DNA of 46,976 nt from Alphaproteobacteria bacterium (GTDB lineage: Bacteria > Pseudomonadota > Alphaproteobacteria > Reyranellales > Reyranellaceae), in the NCBI GenBank assembly GCA_016870115.1, contig VGCH01000023.1, forward strand, positions 1 to 46,976. The letters are read 5' to 3'. Below the pieces are notes generated by a model. The model did not search any database and was not told the DNA's origin. It saw nothing but the letters and a program-made list of their open reading frames with translations. A program made the position numbers and the translations under genes. Each line of letters starts with the position of its first letter. Positions within the stretch are counted from its first letter, which is position 1. Shown in pieces: positions 1 through 7,056 of the stretch.

Positions 1-79
1 CTTCCTGGCCTCGGACGCGGGCTCGTATGTCACCGGAGTCGCGATCAACGTCGACGGCGGCACGAGCCCGGCGGTGTGA
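1..79 (+). CDS. SDR-family oxidoreductase, C-terminal end only (partial)
   Basis: The reading frame beginning at base 2 runs in from the left edge and stops at TGA 77-79. The 25 visible residues read as the C-terminal tail of a classical short-chain dehydrogenase/reductase: an FLASD segment, a GSYVTG turn and a final V-D-G-G motif, which in this family form the last helix and strand at the dimer interface. Nothing can be said about substrate because the Rossmann and catalytic parts lie outside the window. The gene converges on the monooxygenase gene, with a strong inverted repeat between them. Confidence 0.85.
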   Translation, partial: FLASDAGSYVTGVAINVDGGTSPAV

Positions 80-84
80 AGGTC

Positions 85-145
85 GGGGCGCGCCACTCCA
101 GTGGCGCGTGGCAGCAACGAGCGCGCCGCTGGAGTGGCGCGCCCC
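85..145. terminator. Long inverted repeat between convergent genes, likely bidirectional terminator or REP-like element
   Basis: Positions 85-101 and 129-145 are perfect 17-base reverse complements. The stem continues inward (102-109 against 121-128) with two G-T wobbles, giving about 25 pairs around an 11-base loop. The left arm region also folds alone: CGCGCCACT and AGTGGCGCG (90-109) flank a 2-base turn. It lies between the SDR stop (79) and the monooxygenase stop (152). Only a short T stretch follows on the + side, so a terminator is likely but a dispersed palindromic repeat is equally possible. Confidence 0.7.
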
Positions 146-151
146 CAGCCT

Positions 152-2020
152 TTATGCCCGCAGCCCCTCGAACACATACGGCTCCAGAGACGCCTGCGCC
201 TCGGTGCGCAGGCGGTTCCATTTCGCCGGGCCGCCGTAATAGGCGAGGCTGCCGGGCTCGGCGTTGCCGTCGCCGTTGTAGTAGCTCAGGCAGTCGCGCA
301 GCGGCGCAGACATGATGTCGGCTTCGCGACAGTGCTGGGCGTAGGCGACTTCGGGGTCCTTCTTGACGTCGACGATCGTCGCGCCGCGCTCCTGCATCGT
401 GCGCAGCATCCACACGACGTAGTCGGTGTGAACCTCCAGGCCACGCGTGAAGTTGAACTGGCCGCCGCCGCCCTGCGGACCCGACATGATGAACATGTTG
501 GGGAATCCCTGGCTGTGCAGGCCGAGGAAGGTCCGCACGCCTTCGCCGCGCCACTTGTCGCGCAAGGTGCGGCCCTCGCGGCCGACGATCATGTTGAACG
601 TGCCGGTCGCCATCCACTCGAAGCCGGTGGCGTAGATCAGCGCGTCCAGCTCGTACTCCACGCCATCGTGCACGACGCCCTTGGGCGTGATCTTGCTGAC
701 GCCAAGCGGCGCGGTGTCGATCAGATGCACATGCGGCAGGTTGAAGCTCGGCAGGTACTCGTCGTGGAAGGTCGGGCGCTTGCAGCCATAGGGGTAGTAG
801 GGCTTCAGCGCGGCGGCAGTCTTGGGATCCTTCACCACTTGATCCACGCGCGCGCGGATCTGCTCCATGATGCGGAAGTTGGTGTTGAGCTGCGCCTGGA
901 TCATTTCCTGCGGCGAGAGCTGGCGCTCGTAGACCTTGCGTTCCTTCACCTGCGCGACGCGGCCGGCGAGGAAATCGTCGTTGCCCTGCAACGCGGTACG
1001 GCCCGAGGAGATCGTGGCCAGGCGCTCGCGTCGCGCCTTGGCCCAGCCCGGCTCCTTCGACCAGGTCTCGATCTCCTCCTGTGTCGTGGCGCGCTGGTCG
1101 CGAACGTCGATGGTCGAGGGCGTACGCTGGAAGACGTAGAGCTCCTTCACCACCTTGGCGATCTCGGGGATCACCTGCACGGCGGTGGCGCCGGTGCCGA
1201 TGATGCCGACGCGCTTGCCCGCCAGGTCGTAATTGTAGTCCCAGCGCGAGGTGTGGAAGGCCTTGCCGGCGAAGCTCTCCATGCCCTCGATGCGCGCCAG
1301 CTTGGGCGTGGTGAGGATACCGTTGGCCAGCACGACGTAGCGCGCGCGCATGCGATCGCCGCGATCGGTCTCGATCGTCCAGCGCGCCGCGGCCTCGTCC
1401 CAGGTAGTGCGCTCGACCGTGGTGTGGAACAGGCAGCGATCGTAGAAACCGTAGCGCTCGGCCATCGCCTGGCAGTATTCGAGGATCTCGAATCCCGAGG
1501 CGAACTTCATCGTGGGGTAGTAGCCCATCTCCTCCAGGAGCGGCAGGTAGGAGTAGGATTCGACGTCGCAGGCGATGCCAGGATAGCGGTTCCAGTACCA
1601 GGTGCCGCCGACATCGCCACCCTTCTCGCAGAAGCGCACATCGGTGAAGCCCGCGGCCTTGAGCTTGTACCAGAGCACCAGCGCGCCGAAGCCGGCGCCG
1701 ATCACCAGGACCTCACAATCGTCGGTGAGCGCCGCGCGCGCCACCGGCGGCGCGGAGTAGGCGTCCTCCAGGTACTTCGCGAACTCACCGTCCATCGCCA
1801 TGTAGTCGGCGGCGCCGCGGCGCGCCTCCTTGTTGGCGCGGTACTTCGCCTGTTCCTCGGCGTTGAACTTCGCGCCCGGCGGCGGCTCGGGCAGGGTCTT
1901 CAGGGCCAAATCGGCCACGGGCGAATAGCCTTTGCCGGCGATCTTCTCCGTCGCCTTGGCGGCGCGGGTGTTGAACAGCTTGTGCCCAGTGGCGGGGTCG
2001 ATGCGGATCGAGGCGGTCAT
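152..2020 (-). CDS. Flavin-containing monooxygenase, Baeyer-Villiger type
   Basis: This 622-residue protein probably inserts one oxygen atom from O2 into a ketone using FAD and NADPH. After an N-terminal extension of about 100 residues comes the first dinucleotide-binding motif (GAGFGA, ~107-112) with the following E-K-G-G-D-V-G-G-T-W-Y-W-N-R-Y-P-G block typical of type I Baeyer-Villiger enzymes. The fingerprint F-x-G-x-x-x-H-T-x-x-W-D follows (FAGKAFHTSRWD), and then the second Rossmann motif (GIIGTGATA). An ATG-x-E segment near the C-terminus closes the FAD site. The start sits just downstream of a good promoter with no ribosome-binding site. Substrate is unknown; cyclic or steroid ketones are possible. 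Confidence 0.9.
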   Translation of the reverse strand: MTASIRIDPATGHKLFNTRAAKATEKIAGKGYSPVADLALKTLPEPPPGAKFNAEEQAKYRANKEARRGAADYMAMDGEFAKYLEDAYSAPPVARAALTDDCEVLVIGAGFGALVLWYKLKAAGFTDVRFCEKGGDVGGTWYWNRYPGIACDVESYSYLPLLEEMGYYPTMKFASGFEILEYCQAMAERYGFYDRCLFHTTVERTTWDEAAARWTIETDRGDRMRARYVVLANGILTTPKLARIEGMESFAGKAFHTSRWDYNYDLAGKRVGIIGTGATAVQVIPEIAKVVKELYVFQRTPSTIDVRDQRATTQEEIETWSKEPGWAKARRERLATISSGRTALQGNDDFLAGRVAQVKERKVYERQLSPQEMIQAQLNTNFRIMEQIRARVDQVVKDPKTAAALKPYYPYGCKRPTFHDEYLPSFNLPHVHLIDTAPLGVSKITPKGVVHDGVEYELDALIYATGFEWMATGTFNMIVGREGRTLRDKWRGEGVRTFLGLHSQGFPNMFIMSGPQGGGGQFNFTRGLEVHTDYVVWMLRTMQERGATIVDVKKDPEVAYAQHCREADIMSAPLRDCLSYYNGDGNAEPGSLAYYGGPAKWNRLRTEAQASLEPYVFEGLRA

Positions 2021-2027
2021 GGTGACG

Positions 2028-2056
2028 ATATAAACGCTGGTTCACCCGGCGGGCAA
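2028..2056 (-). promoter_or_regulatory. Sigma70-type promoter for the monooxygenase, predicting a leaderless mRNA
   Basis: On the minus strand a -35 TTGCCC (2051-2056) and a -10 TTATAT (2028-2033) are separated by exactly 17 bases. The expected transcription start is about 2020-2022, on top of the ATG at 2020. No Shine-Dalgarno sequence precedes this ATG, so the message is predicted to be leaderless or nearly so. Confidence 0.5.
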
Positions 2057-2123
2057 CGCCAACCAGCCGCATGGCGGGCGCGTACCTCGCTCAACGCCGC
2101 AGCAGACGGAAGAAGGCCTGGGC

Positions 2124-2294
2124 TTAGGGTGCCAGAGTCTCGGTCGGTTCCAACGCGGCGAAATGCCCACCGCGCGGATGAACGCTCCAGCGCTGGATGT
2201 TCTTGTAGACGCGTTCGGCCAAAGATCGCGGCGGCCGCAGGATCTCCTTGGGGAACTGGCAATAGCCCGTCGGTACGTCGATCGGCCGGTTGAT
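2124..2294 (-). pseudogene. Epoxide hydrolase (alpha/beta-hydrolase, EHN family), 3'-terminal remnant
   Basis: Read on the minus strand in the frame ending at TAA 2124-2126, this stretch gives a recognisable C-terminus of the epoxide hydrolase N-terminal-domain family: P-I-D-V-P-T-G-Y, F-P-K-E-I, R-P-P-R-S, an E-R-V-Y-K-N-I-Q-R-W segment and the catalytic-histidine neighbourhood P-R-G-G-H-F-A-A-L-E. About 55 residues are left of a protein that normally has about 390. Upstream the frame is unrelated and has an in-frame stop (TGA around 2349-2351) with no start codon. The nucleophile and N-terminal domain are absent, so this is a dead gene end. Confidence 0.75.
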
Positions 2295-2362
2295 CGGCGC
2301 GCGGCAGCGCGTCGTGCAGGCTCCCGTCGGCGGATCGCAGCAGTTTCGTCATGGCCGGGACG

Positions 2363-2391
2363 TTGCCGGCATGGCCCTCGCGTGTCTATAA
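2363..2391 (+). promoter_or_regulatory. Promoter in front of the truncated L-isoaspartyl methyltransferase gene
   Basis: TTGCCG (2363-2368) and CTATAA (2386-2391) are 17 bases apart, an excellent sigma70-type arrangement. It points at the ATG at 2425, the start of the pcm-like fragment, and appears intact although the gene behind it is broken. Confidence 0.5.
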
Positions 2392-2424
2392 CCAGCGCGC
2401 CCCAAGAGATGCTCCGAGTTGCCG

Positions 2425-2490
2425 ATGTCCGCCGACTACACCATCGCCCGCCGCAACATGATCGACGGCCAGTTGCGGCCCAACGGCGTG
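2425..2490 (+). pseudogene. Protein-L-isoaspartate O-methyltransferase-like gene, 5' remnant
   Basis: The 22 codons from ATG 2425 encode the characteristic N-terminus of the Pcm family as found in alphaproteobacteria: D-Y-x-x-A-R-R-N-M followed by I-D-G-Q-L-R-P-N-G-V. Homology stops abruptly at 2490; the normal continuation (helix leading to the SAM-binding fold, about 190 more residues) is missing. From 2491 the sequence instead matches a recombinase gene on the opposite strand. The short match is diagnostic in pattern but limited in length. Confidence 0.6.
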
Positions 2491-2736
2491 CTGGGTGGCG
2501 ACGCTCAGGGGCTGCTTGGTGCGCTCGTTGGTCTACTTGGCGAGGTGGCGCTTGAAGGCGGCGGCCTGCTCCCGGTGGAAAGCCTTGAAGGGCCGAAAGC
2601 CGGTGTGGCTCTCGAAGCGGTGGATCGCCTTGGCGATGGCGTCGAGCGACGCCTCGCTGTGCTGCTTCGCCTCGCGCATGAAGGTGAAGTAGGCGCGCTT
2701 CAGACGCTCGTTCTGGGGGTCGTGAGTCTTGGGCAT
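2491..2736 (-). pseudogene. Tyrosine recombinase / phage-type integrase, N-terminal remnant with amber stop
   Basis: From ATG 2736 the minus strand encodes 67 residues resembling the N-terminal SAM-like core-binding domain of a site-specific integrase: D-P-Q-N-E-R-x-K-R-A-Y-F, an E-A-S-x-D-A-I-A-K-A-I-x-R-F-E segment and F-K-A-F-H-x-E-Q-A-x-x-F-K-R-H-L. A TAG (2533-2535) ends the frame, but the same frame continues with family-like residues (T-N-E-R-T-K-Q-P-L-S-V-A-T) up to about 2491, where homology is cut off exactly at the end of the pcm remnant. The catalytic domain with the R-H-R-Y residues is absent, so it cannot be an active recombinase. Confidence 0.7.
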
Positions 2737-2786
2737 CGTGGCGGGTTTCCTGAAGTCACAGTTTACGCAAGGTCAGGGACGTTCCC

Positions 2787-3338
2787 TTATTCGCGGGTCA
2801 GCGGGCGGTTGGGATTCTCCGCGAACACCTTCAGCAGGTCGAATTCGCTCGCCGACAGCGTCTCCTCGACATCGCCCTCGCGGATCAGCACGCGCCGGTC
2901 GAGATCGAGGACGCAGCCGCTCAGCCGCACCCGGCCCGCCGCCTTCACATGCACCGCCCCCTGGCCGGTGGCGCGCCGCAGCCCGCTCTTGATGCGTGCC
3001 AGCAACTCGCGCGGATCGTAGGGCTTGGCGACATAGTCGTCGGCGCCGGTTTCGAGCCCGACCACCCGGTCCACCGGATCGGTCGCGGCCGTCACCATCA
3101 TGATCCAGATGCGCGCGCTCTTCTCGCGCAGGTATCGCGCCAGCGAGAAGCCGTCCTCGTCCGGCAGGCCGACATCGAGCAGCACCAGCGCCGGCAACTC
3201 CCGGTCGGCGAGTCGGCGCAGGCTCGCGCCATTCTCGACGCCGGTGACGCGCAGTTCCTGGCGGTCGAGATAGTCGACCAGCATCTGGCGCTGCGAAGGC
3301 GAGTCCTCGACGACGATGATGTGGGGGCGGGCTTCCAT
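2787..3338 (-). CDS. OmpR-family response regulator, truncated in the DNA-binding domain
   Basis: Residues 1-120 form a complete receiver domain: acidic pair E11-D12, phosphoacceptor D55 in V-L-L-D-V-G-L-P, T83 and K105 in A-K-P-Y. An OmpR/PhoB winged-helix domain begins near residue 135 but the protein ends at 183 with P-L-T-R-E, where family members (usually 225-240 residues) continue into the recognition helix and wing. The stop TAA (2787-2789) coincides with the border of the recombinase remnant, suggesting that an insertion removed the 3' end. It lies 13 bases after the D-lactate dehydrogenase-like gene on the same strand. No histidine kinase is visible. The receiver could still be phosphorylated, but sequence-specific DNA binding is unlikely. 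Confidence 0.8.
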   Translation of the reverse strand: MEARPHIIVVEDSPSQRQMLVDYLDRQELRVTGVENGASLRRLADRELPALVLLDVGLPDEDGFSLARYLREKSARIWIMMVTAATDPVDRVVGLETGADDYVAKPYDPRELLARIKSGLRRATGQGAVHVKAAGRVRLSGCVLDLDRRVLIREGDVEETLSASEFDLLKVFAENPNRPLTRE

Positions 3339-3351
3339 GGCAATCCGGGCC

Positions 3352-4755
3352 TCAGTTCAGCGGGCCGAAGATCTTGCCCGGATTCATGATGTTGTCCGGA
3401 TCGAGTGCACGCTTCACCGCGCGCATGAGCGCCACGGCCTCGCCATGCTCCTCGTAGAGGAACTGGACCTTGCCGAGGCCGACGCCGTGTTCGCCGGTGC
3501 AGGTGCCATCGAGCGCAAGCGCGCGCGCCACCATGCGATCGTTGATGGCCGAGGCCTTGCGCTGGTCCTCCGGGTCGTTGGGGTCGAGCACGAAAGACAC
3601 GTGGAAATTTCCGTCACCGACATGGCCCACGATCGGCGCGAGCATGCCCTCGGCCACGATGTCCTTCTTGGTTTCAAGAATGCATTCGGCGAGCCGCGAG
3701 ATCGGCACGCACACGTCGGTCGCCCAGATCTCCGCTCCGGGCTTCATCGCCTTGGCGGCCCACGCGGCGTCGTGGCGCGCCTGCCAGAGCTTGCTGCGCG
3801 CCTCGGGTTCGGCGGCGTAGGCGAAGTCCGCGCCGCCATTCTCGGCGGCCAACGCCTGGACCATCGCGGCCTGTTCCTTGACGCCCGCCTCGGTGCCATG
3901 GAACTCCAGCAGCAAGAGGTCCTTTACCGGCAAGGTGAGCTTGGAATAGCGGTTGAGCGCGTCGACATGGATGTCGTCCAGAAGCTCGATGCGCGCCACC
4001 GGTACACCGGACTGGATCGTCTGGATGACGGTATTGACCGCGCCATCGAGCGAGTCGAACGAACAGGTCGCCGCCGCCACGCTCTCGGGGATGCCGTAGA
4101 GCCGCAGCGTCACCTCGACCACGATGCCGAGCGTGCCTTCGGATCCCACGAACAGCTTGGTGAGATCGTAGCCCGCGCTCGACTTGCGCGCCCGCCGACC
4201 GGTGCGGATCAGCCTTCCGTCCGGCGTCACCACCTTCAGCGCCAGCACATTCTCGCGCATCGTGCCGTAGCGCACCGCGTTGGTGCCCGACGCGCGGGTG
4301 CTCGCCATGCCACCGATCGAGGCATCGGCACCGGGGTCGATCGGGAAGAACAGCCCGGTGTCACGGATGTATTCGTTCAGCTGCTTGCGCGTGACGCCGG
4401 GTTCGACCACCACGTCGAGATCCTCGGCGTTCACCTTGAGCACACGGTTTATGCGCGAGACGTCGACGCAGACGCCACCCTTGACCGCCGCGATGTGGCC
4501 CTCCAGCGATGTGCCCGTGCCATAGGGCACGATCGGCACCTTGTGCCGCGCGCAGACCTTCACGATCGCCACGACCTCATCGACGCTCTCGGCGAAGGCG
4601 ACGGCGTCCGGCGGCATCGCCTCGTGGTACGAGATGTCCTTGCCGTGCTGGTCGCGTACCGCCTGGGAGGTGCTCAGCCGCTCACCCAGCAGTCGGGCGA
4701 GTTCGGCGATGGCGGCGTCGGTTTCGGGGGCACGAGCCTGCGCGGCGGCGGCCAT
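3352..4755 (-). CDS. FAD-linked oxidase, D-lactate dehydrogenase (cytochrome) / GlcD type
   Basis: A 467-residue VAO/PCMH-fold flavoenzyme, expected to oxidise a D-2-hydroxyacid such as D-lactate or glycolate and pass electrons to a respiratory carrier. The FAD domain (~45-220) shows P-Y-G-T-G-T-S-L-E-G, V-E-P-G-V-T and the G-G-M-A-S-T-R-A-S-G-T-N-A-V-R-Y-G segment. The C-terminal FAD-oxidase domain has the metal/substrate motif G-H-V-G-D-G-N-F-H and ends with D-P-x-N-I-M-N-P-G-K. Length fits Dld/GlcD proteins. An AGGAG ribosome-binding site precedes the ATG. It is followed by the response regulator and is divergent from the thiolase gene. No glcE/glcF neighbours are present, which favours the single-subunit D-lactate type. 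Confidence 0.85.
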   Translation of the reverse strand: MAAAAQARAPETDAAIAELARLLGERLSTSQAVRDQHGKDISYHEAMPPDAVAFAESVDEVVAIVKVCARHKVPIVPYGTGTSLEGHIAAVKGGVCVDVSRINRVLKVNAEDLDVVVEPGVTRKQLNEYIRDTGLFFPIDPGADASIGGMASTRASGTNAVRYGTMRENVLALKVVTPDGRLIRTGRRARKSSAGYDLTKLFVGSEGTLGIVVEVTLRLYGIPESVAAATCSFDSLDGAVNTVIQTIQSGVPVARIELLDDIHVDALNRYSKLTLPVKDLLLLEFHGTEAGVKEQAAMVQALAAENGGADFAYAAEPEARSKLWQARHDAAWAAKAMKPGAEIWATDVCVPISRLAECILETKKDIVAEGMLAPIVGHVGDGNFHVSFVLDPNDPEDQRKASAINDRMVARALALDGTCTGEHGVGLGKVQFLYEEHGEAVALMRAVKRALDPDNIMNPGKIFGPLN

Positions 4756-4884
4756 GGCGGTACTCCTGGCAACGGGTTGAGCCTTGGATAGAGCTATGCC
4801 GCCTCGCCCGCAACCTTGTCTTGGCGCCGTGCCTGCGGCTTACTCCGGCCGGGCCTGCGCTGGGCCCTCCGCGGGAGTACCGGC

Positions 4885-6135
4885 ATGCGTGATGTTTATC
4901 TGGTGGGCGCCTACACCACGACCTTCAAGAAGCACCCTGGCCGAGACTTTGCCGACCTCGCCCGCGAGGCCTATCTCGGCACGCTGGCCGACGTCGGCCT
5001 GAAGGACGGGCGCGATATCGAGACCGGGTGGCTCGGCAATTGCGGCATGGGCTTCTGGGGCCAGAACTCGATTCGCGGCCAGGCGCTCTTCCAGCCGCTG
5101 GTCGAGGAGGGCCTGTTCCCCGAGCGTGTCCCGATGTTCAACGTCGAGAATGCCTGCGCCACGGCGTCGACCGCCTTCATGGGCGCCTGGAAGGACGTGC
5201 TGGCCGGCACGCACGAGCTCTCGTTCGCCATCGGCATCGAGAAGCTGTTCAGCCCCGACGATCCCGCGCGCACCGCCGGTCTCTTCAACCAGGGCTACAT
5301 CACCACGCAGCACGATCGCCTGGTGAGCGAGATGCAGCGCGTCGGCTCCATGGTCGGCGCGCCGTTCGAGACCGGCCCGGACCGGACGATTTTCATGGAC
5401 ACCTATGCCATGCAGGCGAAGTGGCACATGTGGAAGTACGGCACGACGCAGGCGCAGATCGCGGCCGGTGCCGCCAAGAACCACAATTACGGCGCCCTGA
5501 ATGACAAGGCGCAGTACCGCTTCTCCATGACGCCGGAGCAGGTGCTGGCCGATCGACCGATTTCCTTTCCTCTCACCCGCGCGATGTGCGCGCCGATCGG
5601 GGATGGCGCGGCGGGGGCCTTGCTGTGCTCCGCCGACTGGCTCGCCTCCCAACCGGCGTCCGTCCGTGCACGCGCCCTTCGCATCGCGGGCGTGGGCTTT
5701 GCCGGTGGCAAGTATCGCGCGCTCGACGAGCCCGGCCTCACCCGCGCCGCCGCCGACAAGGCCTATCGGATGGCGGGCCTCGGCCCCCAGGACATCGATG
5801 TCGCCGAAGTCCATGACGCGACCAGCTTCTGCGAAATCTACCAATGCGAGATGCTGCGCTTCTGCCCCGAGGGCGAGGGGGGGCGGTTCGTCGAGTCCGG
5901 CGCCACCGGCCCGGGCGGCGCGCTGCCCGTGAACACCTCGGGTGGCCTCGTCTCCAAGGGCCATCCGGTCGGCGCCACCGGTCTCTCGATGCTGGCCGAG
6001 CTCGCGTGTCAGCTGCGCGGCGAAGCCCGCGAACGGCAGGTGAAGGGCGCGAAGACGGCGCTCGCCGAGAACGGTGGCGGGGTGATCGGCATGGAGGAGG
6101 CGGTGGCCTCGGTCATCGTGCTGCAACGGGCCTGA
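4885..6135 (+). CDS. Thiolase-family acetyl-CoA acyltransferase, SCP2 type
   Basis: A 416-residue thiolase-like enzyme expected to cleave or form a C-C bond in an acyl-CoA at the last step of beta-oxidation. The nucleophilic Cys91 lies in E-N-A-C-A-T-A-S; the catalytic histidines are H310 (V-H-D-A-T-S) and H360 (G-H-P-V-G-A-T-G). The usual second active-site Cys in a C-x-G-x-G motif is not present; the equivalent segment is E-N-G-G-G, as in several SCP2-thiolase-like proteins. I chose ATG 4885 because the family N-terminus (R-D-V-Y-L-V-G-A-Y-T-T) begins there; an upstream in-frame extension has no family character. It is the first gene of a rightward catabolic run and is followed 27 bases later by an SDR. 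Confidence 0.85.
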   Translation: MRDVYLVGAYTTTFKKHPGRDFADLAREAYLGTLADVGLKDGRDIETGWLGNCGMGFWGQNSIRGQALFQPLVEEGLFPERVPMFNVENACATASTAFMGAWKDVLAGTHELSFAIGIEKLFSPDDPARTAGLFNQGYITTQHDRLVSEMQRVGSMVGAPFETGPDRTIFMDTYAMQAKWHMWKYGTTQAQIAAGAAKNHNYGALNDKAQYRFSMTPEQVLADRPISFPLTRAMCAPIGDGAAGALLCSADWLASQPASVRARALRIAGVGFAGGKYRALDEPGLTRAAADKAYRMAGLGPQDIDVAEVHDATSFCEIYQCEMLRFCPEGEGGRFVESGATGPGGALPVNTSGGLVSKGHPVGATGLSMLAELACQLRGEARERQVKGAKTALAENGGGVIGMEEAVASVIVLQRA

Positions 6136-6162
6136 ACCGTTGATCGACAGGGGAAGTTCGAC

Positions 6163-7056
6163 ATGACCGTTCGCTTCGATGATCGCGTCGCCATCGTGAC
6201 CGGCGCTGGCAATGGGCTGGGTCGCGCCCACGCGCTCCTGCTCGCCAGTCGCGGCGCTCGGGTCGTGGTGAATGATCCCGGCGGGGCGCGCGACGGGCGC
6301 GGCGGCGACGCGTCGGCGGCGGACCGTGTGGTGGCCGAGATCAAGGCGGCGGGCGGCATCGCGGTCGCGAACTACGACAGCGTCGCCGATCCGCAAGCGG
6401 CCGCTAAAATCGTCAAGACCGCGACCGATGCCTTCGGGACCGTGGACATCGTGGTCAACAATGCGGGCATCCTGCGGGACAAGACCTTCCACAACATGAC
6501 CGCCGAGGATTTCGAGTTTGTCGTGCGGGTCCATTTTCTCGGCACCGCCTATGTCACCCATGCGGCGTGGCCGATCCTGAGGGCCAAGAGCTACGGGCGG
6601 GTCGTGTTCACGTCGTCCGGTTCGGGCATCTACGGCAATTTCGGGCAAAGCAACTATGCCGGCGCCAAGCTCGCCGTCGTCGGCCTGATGAACGCCCTCC
6701 GCCTGGAAGGCCAGCGCTACAACATCATGGTGAATTGCCTGGCGCCCGTCGCCGGTACCCGCATGACCGAGGACCTGATGCCGCCCGAGGTTCTTGAACG
6801 CCTGAAGCCCGAGTTCGTGTCGCCGATGGTGGCGTGGCTGTGCAGTGACGCGTGCACCCGCACGGGGGAGATCTGGAGCGCTGGCGCCGGCTTCTTCTCG
6901 CGCATTGAGTACCGCGAGGGGCCTGGTGTGCGCATCGCGGGCCGCGCGCCGACGCCGGAGGACGTGGCGGCCAACATCGAGCCCATCGCCGACCTCACCA
7001 CCAACACGGCCTATCGGACGTCGTCGGAGGAGGTTAGGGCCGTGCTTGGCCCGTGA
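6163..7056 (+). CDS. SDR oxidoreductase, MFE2-like 3-hydroxyacyl-CoA dehydrogenase type
   Basis: A 297-residue classical short-chain dehydrogenase. The nucleotide-binding motif T-G-A-G-N-G-L-G is at 13-20, N-N-A-G at 99-102, and the catalytic set S152, Y165, K169 lies in I-Y-G-N-F-G-Q-S-N-Y-A-G-A-K. The long 38-60 insert (N-D-P-G-G then D-G-R-G-G-D-A-S-A-A-D) and the I-Y-G-N-F-G-Q block are hallmarks of the dehydrogenase part of peroxisomal multifunctional enzyme type 2, so NAD-dependent oxidation of a 3-hydroxyacyl-CoA is likely. A GGGGAAG ribosome-binding site precedes the ATG. Its stop codon overlaps the start of the adenylate cyclase gene. Confidence 0.88.
   Translation: MTVRFDDRVAIVTGAGNGLGRAHALLLASRGARVVVNDPGGARDGRGGDASAADRVVAEIKAAGGIAVANYDSVADPQAAAKIVKTATDAFGTVDIVVNNAGILRDKTFHNMTAEDFEFVVRVHFLGTAYVTHAAWPILRAKSYGRVVFTSSGSGIYGNFGQSNYAGAKLAVVGLMNALRLEGQRYNIMVNCLAPVAGTRMTEDLMPPEVLERLKPEFVSPMVAWLCSDACTRTGEIWSAGAGFFSRIEYREGPGVRIAGRAPTPEDVAANIEPIADLTTNTAYRTSSEEVRAVLGP

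Noticed and set aside
101-2293. A 730-codon open frame on the + strand opposite the monooxygenase gene
   Set aside because: It lacks any recognisable motif and mirrors the codon structure of the minus-strand gene; high GC leaves few stops. The minus-strand gene has clear domain motifs.
4840-6648. A 602-codon minus-strand frame opposite the thiolase and SDR
   Set aside because: It spans two genuine plus-strand genes with complete catalytic motifs and shows only composition-driven sequence.
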